From NCBI GenBank assembly GCA_035235625.1, contig CP141142.1:31630995-31694994 (forward strand): DNA of 64,000 nt, in the 5' to 3' direction. The first letter of the stretch is position 1. Each line of letters starts with the position of its first letter. This DNA is from Saururus chinensis (taxonomy: Eukaryota; Streptophyta; Magnoliopsida; Piperales; Saururaceae). The notes under the pieces are model-generated. The model searched no databases and was not told where the DNA came from. It was given only the letters and a program-made list of their open reading frames with translations. Below are positions 36,281 to 48,900 of the stretch, in pieces. The position numbers and the translations under genes were made by a program.

Positions 36281-37515
36281 CACAGCAGATTTGTGTTCTA
36301 ATGCATGGTGTTTATTTTGATGATTACACTTTAGCTTGCCAATTTCATATGAATGTGGAGTGTTTTAAGCTATATTATGCTACTGGAAAGGCATGCTATT
36401 GAGGTTATGGAGTTGAGATATATGCTTAGAGATTTGTGAAATGGCTTATGTTTTGTGGCATGATGTTGGAATTGTCATCTTGAAATTATGAATGATTGAT
36501 TCCCTTTGATTAAGCATGTTTTCAGTAGAACTACAACCTATTAATGGACTGATTTGTCATGATAGAATGTAGTTAGTTGATGTGTGGATGTTGGTGAATG
36601 CCATGACTCAAGGATGAAATGAATGATCTTGTATGTGTTTAACCTTTGTGGTTGAATTTTAATTTGAGTCATGATTTCAACGTTTCTTCTCCTATGATTT
36701 CCGCTGGAATTCATGTTTAGATGGTAATTCACATGTGTAGTGTGGTAGTGAGTTTAATTTTAAGCATGTTGACATGCATTGTGTGAAATGCTTCTACTAG
36801 TTACACACACATGTGGGGGTTAAATGATGATGTTGAAGCTTGATATTGTGATTATGAATGATGCATTAGGGGCTGATGAGAGCACTTATCATGGATTAGG
36901 ATTCATGTATGCCTTGCCCACGTATGTACCATGTTGCATGCATCATGAAAATAGATTTCCAATTGAGGTTTCATCGAGGTTAATCGAATTTGACCGATTA
37001 GATGCAATGTGGTGAAATTGTGTGCCGGATTGATCAGTCGTGGATTAATCGTAAGTTGATTGGTCTGAAAGGACATATTTTGATTTGAGTTCCTGTGTGG
37101 AACGAATGCACTCCCCGGGTTGAGTCTAATTAAATAGAATTATGTGGGCACGAGTTGTGTACTTGTCTTGCGGATTGTGAGAATGTTATTATAAGTGTCA
37201 TCTAGACCCTGAGAATCTAGTGTGGTATGCCGTGTGCACCTGTTACCACGTGTTCTAGGGTTCTCTGTATGAGAACTCGGGCTCTTCCCTCCGCAGGAGA
37301 TGTCCCTGGGCGAACACCCTTGCTCTAGATTCTCTGTGTGAGAATGGGACATCCTTGGTCAGGATCGTCCAGGGTGAGCAGATTTTTAGGGATTGACAAC
37401 CCCGATCTTTCTTGAATTCTTGTGTAGAATTTTGGACCATGACATGCCTTCGTGGCCTTGTCTCTATCCCGTCTGTGTGACACCAACGTGTGATTACTCC
37501 TTGATGGAGGTTGAT

Positions 37516-37680
37516 TTTGATATGATGCATGATGAAATATGTATGTTAGAGATACATCCATGCAGGTTGATTATGATGTGATGTATGTGGGAATATGTAT
37601 GTTAGAGATACATCCATGCAGGTTGATTATGATGTGATGCATGTGGGAATATGTATGTTAGAGATACATTTCATGCAGGA
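37516..37680. repeat. 56-bp tandem repeat in the LTR, three units
   Basis: Units contain GATGTGATG(T/C)ATGTGGGAATA and ATGTATGTTAGAGATACAT(C/T) followed by CATGCAGG. Confidence 0.85.
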
Positions 37681-40600
37681 TGTTATGATGAGAATGAAAT
37701 TTTGTGGATTATGCACTATGATGCAGTTTTAGGTGATGTGTTTGTGTGATCAGAAAATGATGTACCATGTAAATCTTTGATCTGAATGATCTTATTGCTA
37801 TGCTATCATATTTTCGATGTTGATAGTGATATTAAAAACCATTGCTGAGTTTGTTAAACTCACCCCTCTTTCTTGTGTTTTGATTTGGGGCTGCGTGGTG
37901 CGACACGCAGACGGACAGGATCTCCTCTTTGAGGAAAGGTCAGAGATGGCTTGGATGTGATCATAGAGATCGTTGTGTGACTTAACTTCTTTGGTTTTAT
38001 GCTTATGTTTAGAACCTTTGTGTAGGGTTCTTTGTTTTAGATTTATGTCACATTTCACAGTTATGTTTGCTTAAGACTTATTTGAGCTAGTGTGGGCTTT
38101 AGTTAACTAAGCATGTGGGTTTGAGATTAGTTGTTTACTTTGTGATAAGCAACACTCTTTCTTTCCTTCTTATTTACTCTTGCTCAAAAGATTGTGCATA
38201 CTCCGTAGTTCTGTTAAATCGCCCATGGTTAGGGTTAAGTCTTCCGCTAGATCGTTTCTCAATTTCACTTCGTCGCCCCCGTGCACTTGACCGGCCCCTG
38301 GACCGGGTTCGGCTCGAGTCGGGCATCGCCGGGGCGTGACACCGGTGCACTCGGACAAACCAGCTGGATTCTCGGGGTCCAGATAATCATAATAATATCA
38401 ATCCGCAATACAAGTACACAACTCATCCTTACATAACTCCATTTAACTAGACTCAACCCGGGGAGTATCCATGTTCCACATAGGAACTCAAATCAAAAAC
38501 ATGTCCTTTCGAACCAACCAAGTTTCGATTAATTCACCGAGCCATTAATCCGACACACAATCTCAATCATTGTATACAACCGATCAATTCCGATTAACCA
38601 ACGGTAAAACCTCATTCATGGTGCATGATACATCCATGAGCAATATCTACGTGGATTTTCAACACATGGAACATGGTCCTAATCAGTCCCCTCATGCATC
38701 ATAATTACCTTATAATTAACTACAATGTCATAGTAGATTCCCCGTACGTGTGTGTTCATGCATATCCTAAGTATACAATCAATGCTTTGATATAAACTCA
38801 TAAGGCAACCTATGCATGCTTAACCCATTCAAAATAATGATTTCTAACTGAAATCACAAGCAAAATCTACCACAAAGCTTAAATCTATCCATGTGAAATT
38901 GAACATTCTCATCCACAACCATGATTTTTCCACACATTAAGCTCATCCATCACCCATAATCATACTCATTATAGGAGAACTCGTCCCACCATTTTTCTCA
39001 TAACATCCCTACTGGAAACATATTCGAATCACAAGAATTGCCAACATGCACAAGTTCAAGGTACTTCAATATCAATATGCATAACTATCAATATAATATC
39101 ATGCCACAAGACTATACTTAAAACACATTCTATAAAATTTTTATCATCAATTCTACACCTCGAGTAGCCTAATATCATCATATAATACCTCTCATAACCA
39201 TTAGAATCATCAAATGGAGTAAAACATTGAAATGTGCATAAGTTTCAAAAATAGCAAAAACTGTAGTGTAGCCGTTCGAACGCCCTAAAGGGCCGTTCGA
39301 TCGGCTATACTGCAAATCAGTCAAAAATGTAGTGTTGTCGTTCTAACGCCAACACAGTAGTTTTGACCTTCTTCTTCATTTTCGAAAATCAAACCAAAAC
39401 ACCATGAAAATACCTTCAAATCTTCATCAATGGTACCAAACATTAACAAAAACTCATAAAACCTTCCAGAACACTAATCTATATCATTCTAAGACAAAAC
39501 CCTAAGAAATCGAGATGAAAGATTAGTATTTACTAAACCCACCATTAGAGCACTAAATCAAGCAATACCCACTTCAAATAACATCATAAAAACTGAGATT
39601 TTTACTACCCAAAGTTGAGATTGAAGAACCCATTACCTTATCACTTGTTTAGGTTCAGATTTGACCTTAACCCTTCTTAGAAACCTTCCAAAAACATAGT
39701 GTCTAAGTTAAACTCCATTAAAAATCGGTTTAAACATTGAAAACCTTAAAGAGATATTAGATCTAGGGTTTGTTAAGCATAAAAAACAAATTTTGAGAAG
39801 TAGGGTTTGAAGTAAAGGAGTAAATCAGTGACTTTGATGCTTGAAATCGAATCAAATAAAAGGGGAAATGATAGATTAATAATGGATTAGGAGAAAATCT
39901 AGGGTTTAAACTTAATTAATGAAGAACATACCTTAATGTCTTCTAATCTGGGCCTAATTGGGGAACTAGGCCTTAATCACCTCCTCCCAGCCTATTCCCA
40001 AAATGGAAATGGCTCAACCATTTTTCTTTTATAGTAGGGCTTGGGGTACACTTAATGAACTAATGGGGTGTAAATAAAATTTTGGGCTAAAAATAGGTAT
40101 TTTGAAGATTTGAGTACTAATTAAATTTGATAAAATTCTAAAATTTTTTGTATGAGCTTAAGTTGATGTCTAAGGCATTTCGGTATAAAAATCTTAATTT
40201 CGTCGGTGGGGCCTACAGCGGGGTCTCGCCAAACCCTAATTTTCAAAAAATTAGTAAAAATTCAAAAAAGTCCCAAAAATTCAGAATTGACTAAAAACTA
40301 CTTAAAACTCATAAATGTGAAATTGGTTTTTGATTAAAACCTTTAGAAAATACCCAAATTTATAAAATTGTCCCAAACCGATCTGAATTAATATTAAACC
40401 ACATAAAAGCATTTCAACAAAATAAATTCAAACCGGTTTACAATAAGAGATCTTAGAAAAATACTATTTCAAAAAAGGATATTATTAAGGGTGAACATGT
40501 GCTAAAATAATAGTGTCGTATATGCCTTTTAGTAGGATTTCGTTGTGATACATTCTTTGAAATATTATTATTATTATTATTTAATGACGTTATGAATGAT

Positions 40601-41335
40601 TTTGATTAGATTTGAAGGGTAGCTATTTGGTATAAAGCCCAAAAGCTATCAAAGTCATGACTCTTAGATACCGCCGTTGAAGCATATGGCACACCTATGA
40701 AGTTAGATATGGTGAGAAGATCATCTTTATTCTAATCCTGTTACCCCACGAGTACTAGAAGGGGGTATGTTGCACGAGTATCGGTGGCATTTTATGAATA
40801 ATAATTTATTCAATTTTGAAGTATTTATCATATTCCACATATGAACGATTTATATGATTTTATCAGATTCTGTGACAGACTATTTTATCTCACTTTTTGA
40901 ACTACATGCAAATTCTGCTTAAGGGATGCTGTTTAAAGTTGACATTTGAAGATTAATTATGTAGAATGATATTTTATATGTATGTTGTTATACTTTATGT
41001 TGTAACATGTTAGTAGAACTTAATTCTACCTACTGAGTACAAATATACTCACCCACCCCCAAACATTGTAGGTATGAGCGGAGAAGTTGACGTTTAACGG
41101 AGATGGCCACAAGACGAAGGATTTACACTTTTGATTTATTTTGTCAAGTTTTATTAATTATGACATTGATTTTGCTAAGGCATGATAAGCCTTATTTTGT
41201 AAAAATGTTATAATTATGTAAATTAATGAAAAGTTACTCTTTTATACATGGTTAGTCTTGCCCTCTTTTAATTATGAATTAACGGCACTCCGACCTTTAA
41301 AGTAATTTAAAAAGTTGAGGTGCTATATAGTTGGT

Positions 41336-42929
41336 GTTGAGACCAAAACTAATGTAAGAAAGAACGAGAATAGTAAGTTGTGAAGAAGGGAAGGTAAATA
41401 GTCCCACAACCATTAAAAAATTGTATGCTAGTATATAAAGACTTAGATTGACCTTATATTCGGGGCACCCCACTTTTGCGAGGGAGAGAGATCTTGGACT
41501 CTAAAGGTTTAGGTTTGACCAAACTATGGGTTGGTCTAACCACACATGCATGTGCCACTATGCCCCCATCAAGTTCCATTGGTTTGCGCACAATTGACCA
41601 TGTTGGGCTAAATTCATTAGAAAAATGAAACCCAACTTTTGGAGACTAATTTGTTTGTAATTAATTATTTTTTCCCTAATTAAATTAACTATAATAGTAT
41701 ACATACCCCTTTGTGCGTATGGTCATTAAATATGGTCCAATATTCATCTATTTATACTATACATATTCCAATACATATACATCTACGAAGAGTAAAGCAT
41801 TGTTTTGGTTTGCCATGCACACAGTTTGCAATGTTTCTACTACACGTATGTACAATCAGTATATCTTAGGTGGCAGACGTCCAGTGATCCCAAGCACCAA
41901 GGGGAGGACATAAATTTGTCTTAAGGACAGTGTTAAACAATAGCCTTGATTATTTTCATCATTGAAGTTAGTATAAGTTTCATAATCATATAACCACCGC
42001 CCTGTACATAGACCATGATAAAGATTTAAACTACCACAACATAGGCTTCATTAAATTCCAATTTAAGGTCGTATTAGTTATAACACTGTTGACCTAAACA
42101 TCTACAGACCAGAAATTTTATGCAATTTTTCTTAAGAAAGGCTTGTTTGTCAAGCTTCAGCTGAAAAACATGATACTTAAAACCTTCCACAAAGCTGAAC
42201 ACTTCAAGGATTCAATCACCAAATTGTTAAAAAAATGCGGTATAACTAACAAGCACTCGGCAACACTTTGAATTTTGGCATCAAAATAACATTGTCAATG
42301 AACAAAAAATTAACAATACCAATCGTAGTTCAACACCACATTCATTTGATTTACTGAAGTAGCTTACAAAAGTTTAAAACTCAAGCATACCACCAAAAAC
42401 AGCTACAAAGATCCACTCGAGTCCTGACACCAGCAGCTGTAAAACCAAGACGAACAGACAATCAGCATTCACAGCATAAGTTCAAGAAAACTCAACGGAA
42501 CAAATGACTAAAACACAAAGACTAAGTACACTAGCCATATCGACATTATTTAAATAAATTTTCAGAAGATGAAAAGAAAATCAATGCTATAAAATTCTTT
42601 TCCCGGAAAGGTTGTATATTTAAGAAGAAAGAACAAATATGCATTAAGAAGATACATATTTACAGAATACAAAACCATCTGTCATTGTGGTGTCCAATAT
42701 ATGTCCATATCACAAAACTTGTCCTTAAATTACATACCGCATATTTCCAAGTTCCAATTTCTTTCTCATGTAAATGAACAATATGGCATACTCAAAACAT
42801 TTTCCATAAATTTCATCAGCTGTGCAAGATACATCTTCCATCGAACTCCTTTTTGGGATCCTAGAGTTTTGGCAACAAAGAAGTAATTCCTCTGTTGATT
42901 AAATACCCTTGAATACTCAAAAAGTCCAA
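41336..42929. other. Flank with probable 3' UTR of the 42930-55194 gene
   Basis: The proximal part (about 42500-42929) should contain the 3' UTR of the minus-strand gene. Further out is AT-rich DNA. Near 41430-41475 there is a TATA-like ATATAAAGACTT context that may be another worn LTR promoter. No gene is supported. Confidence 0.4.
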
Positions 42930-45900
42930 TCAAGTTTTCCATACAACAACAGGTCCTCTTTTCCTGAACTCACACGGCTGCAGATTGTTCACAGCCTTCC
43001 CCATCAATGCCATTGCTGCTATACTAGGATATTGTTTCATTTGAAATTCCTCTTCCAAAGCTATTCTCGAACTTTCTGGTTCACACACTACCTCTACCGG
43101 GGGTTTCATAATTTGCAGAGACACATCATGACGACGCCACCTCTGGATCCAAGGATGAGAAAGGCTAATTTCCTCATTATCCTTCACAGTCTCTGCCGAA
43201 GATGACTCTTTGTTCTTCAAAGAAGTGGCTGATTTATCCAACTGTTCTGCTTTCTTCCCGAAGTGAAAACCCAATGTTGATTCTGAGCTTGTTTTACGGT
43301 AGTTCATTATTCTATTTAGTAATTTATTTACATTCTTACTTCGAGAATCATCTCCTGGTTTCCAGCTCTTAGAACCAATGGCATGGGAATCTGAAGCACT
43401 TAGTCTAAAGCGCATAACCCATCTAGAACAGGACTCTGTTGCAGGAAGAGTCCCCAGCTGAGGGCAAGAACTTGAATTTTCTTCCCGCTGCTTGGCATGG
43501 AAAATTAGGTGCTCTGCATTTAAACTCTCAGTTCTTGATTCACTCAAGGCTCTATTCTCAAATGAACTTGATGCAATTAAACTGGTTGGAGGCTCTTCAT
43601 TGATGTCAGGTAACTCAGTTTGCCTGATTCTAACTGCTGGTAATTCTGCTAAACTCATGATAGTAGTATGATCATTTTGGATGGCTTGGACTCTTGTGGC
43701 ATACTGCATGAAAAAACGCACCATCCATTAGACTAATCATGCAGTTGTTTAGAAATCAGTAGTGTAAGAGCTCTACAGATACAAGGTAAGCCAATGAAGA
43801 AAAAAGAAGAAATAAGCTATATAGGTATAACATAACTGGAAAAAAGAAAAATAATTGGTTCCAACCAACACATGGATAGTTACAACATAAATGGAAAAAA
43901 GAAAAATAACTGGTTCCAATCAACAAGCCAAGAACCAGACTTGATCTATGATCCATCGGCCATTGCTTGTCAATTTGACAGGTCATGTTAATAGAAAACA
44001 ATTAAAAGAGTATGAAATAAACTTGCCTGTCTGGATATAGCTAGGTCCAATCTATACTGACAAAAGAAAAATGATTAGTGGGAACATATCAGGAGTGTAA
44101 CTGCATCTGTTCTAGTTCTGTGACCTTTGTTTGAACATAATATTCAAGTACATAGAAAGAGAAGTAGCAGGCAAATGCAGACAACATGCTCAGTGCATGA
44201 AGCTTTATCTGTTCGATTCTTGTTCGAGCAATCTGCTATAGTAGCACTGCTCCCATTCCTCTCACTGAATAGCCATATAAATTTTCCAACAAGCTGCCTT
44301 TTTCCTCAACAACTGCACCTTTCCTGCTCCAGAAGCAGGCCATGTTTTTGGTATTCTATCCTACAATAAAGTTCCAGACAATGATAACTATGGAATAGTC
44401 AGATATGGGCTTCTTCCTGGCTGAAATTTCTTGTCCATTCCTAGCGCACCTCATGCTCATATGTGCTGCTTGTTAGGCATGCCAAGTGGACCATTTCTTC
44501 ATTGGCCCAGATTCTTTACAGCCTACTATTTGTGTCACTTGTTAATCCACAAGAGCTCATAACCCATTAAGCCCATTTACCCAACCATCAAGCCTATTCC
44601 CTAATTACTGCTTTACGAAATTTCTAATTTTTTTATTAAGTACTATACTACCTAACAGGGACAAATTTTTTGAAAGGAATATGACCCATGATGGCCTGGT
44701 TGCACCAAGCAACCGGCAACCTACTCACCCAACTTTCACCCTATTTTTGCAATCCAACACTATGAAAAAAGAGGTTCTAACCTAAAACCTTTATTCCAAC
44801 AACTCTTTTTGGTCGATTACAATGGCCAAGGCCCTCAACTTTGCCTCCAAACCCAAGGAAGAAGCCTACACTTGCATAGGACTGGCCTGCGAGTTGAACC
44901 TCTGCACAACTCGTCTCACTGCTGATTGCTTGAACCTCAATCAGCCAGCCGCCCCTATATATAGGGAATAGGGTCTTGCCAAAGCCTAATACTACTTGAA
45001 CTCAGCCAGCCCGTTACAAATTCGGTTTTCAAGAGTCCCAACCCAAATACAACTAGGAAACCTGCTCACAACCCACTCAAGACCTGTATCCGAAGTCCCA
45101 ACGCTGCTAGGATTTAGCCTGCGTCTTCCTTCTAGAGTCCCACCTTGTCCAGTGGCCTTTGGCTCCTACTCAAGTTCGAAGTCCTCAACTTGAATGCTTC
45201 TTGCCTTTGAAAAATCCCATAGTGCATCCACCTCTGGAGTACGAGTGCTACTAGGATTCGGCCCTCTTGAACAGCAATTCACATGCAACCTCTGCCTTCT
45301 AGGTTTCCCACTTGCATTGGGCTTCAGTCCACACTCGTAGTCATGCTAGGATCCCTGTCAACCTTCAGCCAACAAAGCCTTTTCCATTATCACACTCAAC
45401 TTGTCGTCTGCATGAGCATAGCTGCCTGCAAATGTACCCATTAATTTGGTCATTCGTATCCCTTGAAGTAGGTGTTTCCTTCATGCAACCTGCTTGCATA
45501 GGCCTCTTTCCCATGCTGGTGGCCCAACACTCAGCCTGCAGATATAGCATAAGAGATTTGTTACATTATGATAGAGTGATGATTAAAGTGGTTATTCAGG
45601 TATGGTCCCTTGTTTGTTAATCCCATGGAGCAGGGTTTGTTGCTCGTGCATCTCTTGCACGCGTAGCATGCAATTCCCGTATATGTTGAGTGTCCTTGCT
45701 GCCTACGTTACATGCCTCTGCCGCAACGTTGCATGGCTTTGCTGCACACGTTGACTGCCAATATTGCTGCTCAAAGTTTTCAACCCCATGAGGTACTTAC
45801 TTTCAAAAGCACTTTGGAACTTGGCCTATACCCTTGCTCCCTACGTGTGCATGCCTTGGCTTATCTGCCTTGCATGAGCCAAGTTAGCCACCAATTCACA

Positions 45901-48900
45901 AAGAACTTGTTGCTGGGGTAATACTGCACCACCCTCAGAAATTCCTGAATTTCAAACAATCCACCAAATACTACACTACCCTTCAGAAATTCCTGAATTT
46001 CAAATGGTCTACATCAATTTTGGTACTTGTGTTGGACAACATAGGGAGGATCCATTCATTTTTCAGCAAGGATGTCACACTTTCGCTCGGGCTAATTATT
46101 TCCGATTGCCCTCCCCTTGATGTGATGGTAGGCGATGCTAGTAAGCAATGTTGCCTGGAAGTCTACCGAGGTGCTCCATTGTTTGCCCAGTGTATCACTA
46201 TCACTACCTATTTTTACCTTTTTCCTTTGAAAGGAGATGACTTGGTCCTTGGGATTTTGATTAACTACACACTCTGGGTAAGGTCGAATGGGACTTCAAT
46301 CATATGGAGCTTACCTTCACCCTTGAAGGAGAGAAAAGGCATCTTACTACACAACCCCTTGAACAACTCCACATTATTCATTGGGCTTAAGGACAAGACC
46401 AAGCAGAAGCAGTGGTAGGAGGTTATGACCCATACGAGCCACTCAAACGGGTCCCACATAATTCATCCGTCACTTGCTTCCTTCTCCCTAACCACTTGGG
46501 TTTACTATGCCTTCCTAGTTTAATTAGGTCTAGTTGGAGTATGTTTTAATAAAAAGTAGTGTTCTAGTAGTTCCACTTGCCTCCGAGTTGGAACCCACTC
46601 ATAGCGGCTAATAATCTCAGTTATTATGAAGTATGTTTTGTTATATAAGGAGATCAATGTTTGGGAATGGTTTGGATTGTGATATTTGAATGGTTTATAA
46701 ATGATATATGAGATAACCCCATCATGTGGGATAATTTATACACTATCATAACAGATACTGAATATTCCAAAATACTTACCAGCCCTCTGAACCTGCAGGT
46801 GAGTTAGAATAACATATAAGATTATGGCATGTGGTACAGTAATAAGCGCAAAGATTTAGGATGCTAATCTTAGATGGTGCCAGAGGTAAAATTCAAAATC
46901 TTATGTTATTTCTGATTGTCATTGCTCTTGTACACATACAATCCAGTAAGATTTATGTATTTAATTAGCTTTTCAAATATACAAATGGAAAAAAAGAAAC
47001 ATTTTAAAAGAAAAGGAATTGTTCTGTTGCACTTTTAAAGTAATTTAAAAACTCAGGAGGTTACAACCATTATTCATCGAAGGTAAAATTACAAAAGTGG
47101 CTGGCCCATCAATTATAACTACTTTTTGGTATTTTTCTACTACACTAATTAATTTCATAAATAATTAAGTAATCTCAACAAAAATCTCTACTAACTATAT
47201 TGATTATAAGTAACTCCCTAGAACATTTATATTAATTTTACTATCATACAGTAATTCCAGAACTAACATGAATTCTGAAATCTCTCAACAAAATCTCATT
47301 CTCATTTATGGGAATTCTCCAAAGCCATTTGATCCATCTCCTCACCAGCAAGGAGCCCATGAAGATAGAACAGAATGAATTTAGTGGAAATTGTATTTCT
47401 AGTTACATGAAATAAAGCATTTTGAGATCTTGGCACATATCACTTTGAGACGCAAGCCACTACTGCCCATGGTTTGCAATCTCGTTTGATCAACAATCTC
47501 CCATCTCGCTTGAAAAGTGAGTCTATACACCGCAGAGATAGATTTCACTTCATGTCAGAGAGATCTCGGTGATCTCAACAAGATCACAGTGAGATTTCAG
47601 CTAGTGGAGAAAGAAGACGATGAGAAGGAAGAGGAGGCAAAGAAGGAGTGAGGAGGAAAGAATCATTTTTTTATTAATTATGTTTATAAGATCTTCTAAT
47701 TTATTACCTTTTTTATTTGTGTAAAATTGTTTAGAATATTAGTGTCAAGCTTGATCTACAAAATTTTAACCAATTTCAGGATATTTTTTTTTATTTTCTT
47801 TGATCAAAGACAAGCCCTACTGTAGGACCCACATCCATATTAGATTGCATACTACCCTTTTCTACCAACAACCTTTTATTGATTTATCTAAGTGGGCTTG
47901 AGTGTGATTAAATTTAATTTTAGAGTCAATGTGCACTAAAGAGCCACTTAGGGTCTTCACTTATTTTCTAACCTAATAATTTAATTTCTAGCCCACAAGC
48001 CACTTATTATCAAAGAAAAAACCCTAGCCCATTCTTAATTGGGGAAAGACTGAGATTAGGAAGGAGGCTAGGGCTCTACCTCCATTCCCCAAAGGAGAAA
48101 TACATCTTAAGGTAAGACTTCCCCCTAATCACACCTTAACCCTTTTGATTTTTGTCTTAATTATCTCATCCTTCACTTCTCCTATTTAGCTTCTTAGCTT
48201 CATTCCATTAAGATTATTCTTTTAATTCCAATTTTTCGTTTTTAACCTCGAGAAATCTTTTTAATCTATGAGCTTTTTGTTTTTAACCTACGAAAATTTT
48301 AAATTTATCATCCCCATGTTGATTTGAGTTTATTAGCTAGGTTTTAATCAAGACTAACCAAAAACACTAATTTTTAGGTAAGATTTCTTCAGGTTGGAGT
48401 TTATTCAATGGATTCACAATCTAAATAGACGTAAGGGGTTTCCACCTTAAGTGATTTTTTATCTTGTAATAGCATGATTGTGGGCTTTTTTAAACTTTTG
48501 AAGCCTCTTGATGGGTCATGATGATTTTTTAAAAATATGTAATTTATTATTGTTTTTGTATGTTTAAGTATGAACAATATTAGATATATTATGTTTTAGA
48601 CTTAGGTATTGATTATATGATGTTTTATAATATTTTAGGAATTTATATACAATTTTGGAATAATTTTAGTTCAATTCTCAAGAGGAGGAAGATGAACTAG
48701 AGTGAATTGGTTTTGCCATTCGAATAGCCATCCAGCCTGTTCGAACGACAACAGGGGAAATTTGAACCAACGTGTAACTGTTCGAACGGCCTGCATGGGC
48801 ATTCAAACGGTTATATAGGATTTTGGGTTTACGTGTATTTTAGTGAATTTTGATGATTCCTTCTTAAGTTCTCATGATTCGAATAAATTATGACCATAAT

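Larger units (their letters stand above)
35014..38341 (+). mobile_element. Solo LTR, 3328 bp, complete, inserted in a relative in opposite orientation
   Basis: It starts TGTAAGGACCC and ends GGGGCGTGACA, with exact 5-bp duplications CCGGT (35009-35013 and 38342-38346). Promoter-like parts: TATA box ACTATAAAAGG (35435-35445), then a donor-like AAGGTAAGC (35535-35542). The TTCGAA palindrome array is at 36115-36280, 56-bp repeats at 37516-37680, and the TTGCTGAGTTTGTTAAACTC and CACCCC block near 37840. The arms on either side (33890-35013 and 38347-40457) are its inverted relatives, so the region could be mistaken for a huge inverted repeat. The exact duplication suggests it is younger than its host LTR. 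Confidence 0.88.
33890..40457 (-). mobile_element. Solo LTR (about 3.2 kb net), minus orientation, host of a nested inverted relative
   Basis: It is flanked by AAAAT on both sides (33885-33889 and 40458-40462). In minus orientation its 5' part is 38342-40457 and its 3' part 33890-35013, separated by the plus-oriented LTR at 35014-38341 and one copy of that insert's target duplication. Net length is about 3235 bp. It shares the TATA motif (complement of about 40026-40040), the AAGGTATGTT site (about 39929-39938), the TTCGAA palindromes (about 39268-39350) and the GTGTCACGCCC-type end. It has no internal coding region, so a solo LTR, probably Ty3/gypsy, is the simplest reading. Confidence 0.85.
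32808..41335 (+). mobile_element. Probable second-family LTR split by the nest at 33890-40457
   Basis: The left part (32808-33889) follows the order of the 22676-24520 LTR: a GGGCGGGGCTCAC and GGCTCATCGATATGAG region, then a leader with about 60-bp GAGGAGACT-type repeats (about 33550-33790). The right part (40463-about 41335) carries the LTR-style motif CTACTGAGTACAAATATACTCACC. The inserted element has a clean AAAAT duplication at the junctions. The outer ends of this LTR are uncertain, as I found no matching flanks. It is a fossil with no coding region. Confidence 0.4.

Noticed and set aside
35014-40457. A giant foldback or palindromic transposon
   Set aside because: Target duplications CCGGT and AAAAT show two separate LTR insertions in opposite orientation.
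42701-43205. Plus-strand frames of 61 and 98 codons
   Set aside because: Antisense shadows of the last exon and 3' UTR of the minus-strand gene.
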